64,000 nucleotides of DNA, taken from contig JASGJI010000014.1 of the NCBI GenBank assembly GCA_049840815.1, positions 62,001 to 126,000 on the forward strand, written 5' to 3'. A model generated the notes under the pieces. It was not told where the DNA came from, did no database searches, and saw only the letters and a list, made by a program, of their open reading frames with translations. The translations under genes were made by a program, and so were the position numbers. Positions 63,740 through 64,000 of the stretch are shown piece after piece. This DNA comes from JASGDN01 sp049840815. GTDB taxonomy: Bacteria; Chloroflexota; Chloroflexia; Thermomicrobiales; UBA6265. Position 1 is the stretch's first letter, and each line of letters opens with the position of its first letter.

Positions 63740-64000
63740 ATGCGCACCAGTGTTCGAGATGCCCAGACGCGAGCGGTCAGCCCGCTCGGCTTCGGGGTTC
63801 GATCGGCCTTCAGTCTGTTGCTGATGGTTCTCAGCCTTGTCTTCGTGGCGGCGCCCGCGTCGCCTGTCTCCGCACAGGGATCAGCAGCGATCTCCTGCGA
63901 TCCAGCCACGCCAACTGCGTCCGGCGCAGCGGCGGCCGCATCCCCGGTCGCGCCGGTGTCGGCCGAGTTCCCGGCTGATGGCGGAGCGATCACCGTCTTC
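63740..64000 (+). CDS. N-terminal part of an exported protein, cut by the window end
   Basis: 87 codons, no stop before 64000. ATG 63740 is preferred over 63737 because GAGGAG lies five bases upstream. A typical signal peptide is present (SAFSLLLMVLSLVFVAAPASPVSAQGS, cleavage after about residue 49), followed by an Ala/Pro-rich stretch (SGAAAAASPVAPVSAEFP) and then DGGAITVF. The rest is needed for a family call; a binding protein is possible. Confidence 0.6.
   Translation, partial: MRTSVRDAQTRAVSPLGFGVRSAFSLLLMVLSLVFVAAPASPVSAQGSAAISCDPATPTASGAAAAASPVAPVSAEFPADGGAITVF

Overview
The window is GC-rich, tightly packed bacterial chromosome. Several traits point to the phylum Chloroflexota, probably near Thermomicrobia/Sphaerobacter, although no rRNA or other marker gene is present to prove it. 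These traits are Thr/Pro-rich NTPTATP surface proteins, a Chlamydia-like class Ic ribonucleotide reductase, STAND-LuxR regulators, menaquinone genes and many long perfect hairpin terminators. Genes lie on both strands in short operons, most with a clear Shine-Dalgarno (SD) sequence 5 to 10 bases before the start.

Positions 1 to about 5.8 kb are accessory DNA. A minus-strand pair encodes a 260-residue protein starting Met-Gly-His-Ile-Arg-Leu-Gly and a 723-residue QueC/QatC-like PP-loop enzyme with a winged-helix/coiled-coil tail. It is divergent from a large serine recombinase that carries a one-base frameshift. The recombinase runs into the 5' part of a phage major capsid gene, so the block looks like a defence-type cargo element inserted into a prophage remnant. 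A LexA-like palindrome lies in front of the cargo operon and another in front of the capsid-side gene. This is the most interesting part of the window.

From 5.9 to 25.2 kb the genes are mostly housekeeping and small-molecule functions. They are a META-domain exported protein, an exported S33 peptidase, a TetR/MMPL pair, a nucleotidyltransferase, an ArsR-type regulator with an MFS pump, a TPP riboswitch with a ThiY-like binding protein, tandem nitroreductases, TerC, MenA and MenG, a ketopantoate reductase, an F420-type (LLM) oxidoreductase, a WYL regulator, a VOC protein and an EVE-domain protein.

From 25.2 to 38.5 kb come nrdA and nrdB (the R2 subunit has Phe in place of the radical Tyr), a DUF3800 protein, and a four-gene cluster of circularly permuted ATP-grasp, alpha-E and two transglutaminase-like proteins. 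A berberine-bridge-type oxidoreductase and a GrpB-family protein follow.

From 38.6 to 64 kb there are two LPxTG-type surface proteins with NTPT repeats, one of them broken by two frameshifts. Between and beyond them are an orphan molybdate-type permease, two overlapping STAND-LuxR regulators, a J-domain protein, a DinB-like protein, a VOC protein and an exported NlpC/P60 hydrolase. There is also an in-frame XRE-HTH/Tat-exported binding protein fusion, accDA, an MFS transporter, an unrecognised two-gene operon, and the start of an exported protein cut by the window edge.

Small repeats recur between genes: a two-hairpin element with compensatory changes (about 12.0 and 20.4 kb) and an inverted-repeat family with TAGACGCG ends (33.9 and 63.5 kb, perhaps 8.7 kb). 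No tRNA, rRNA, CRISPR array or IS transposase was found.
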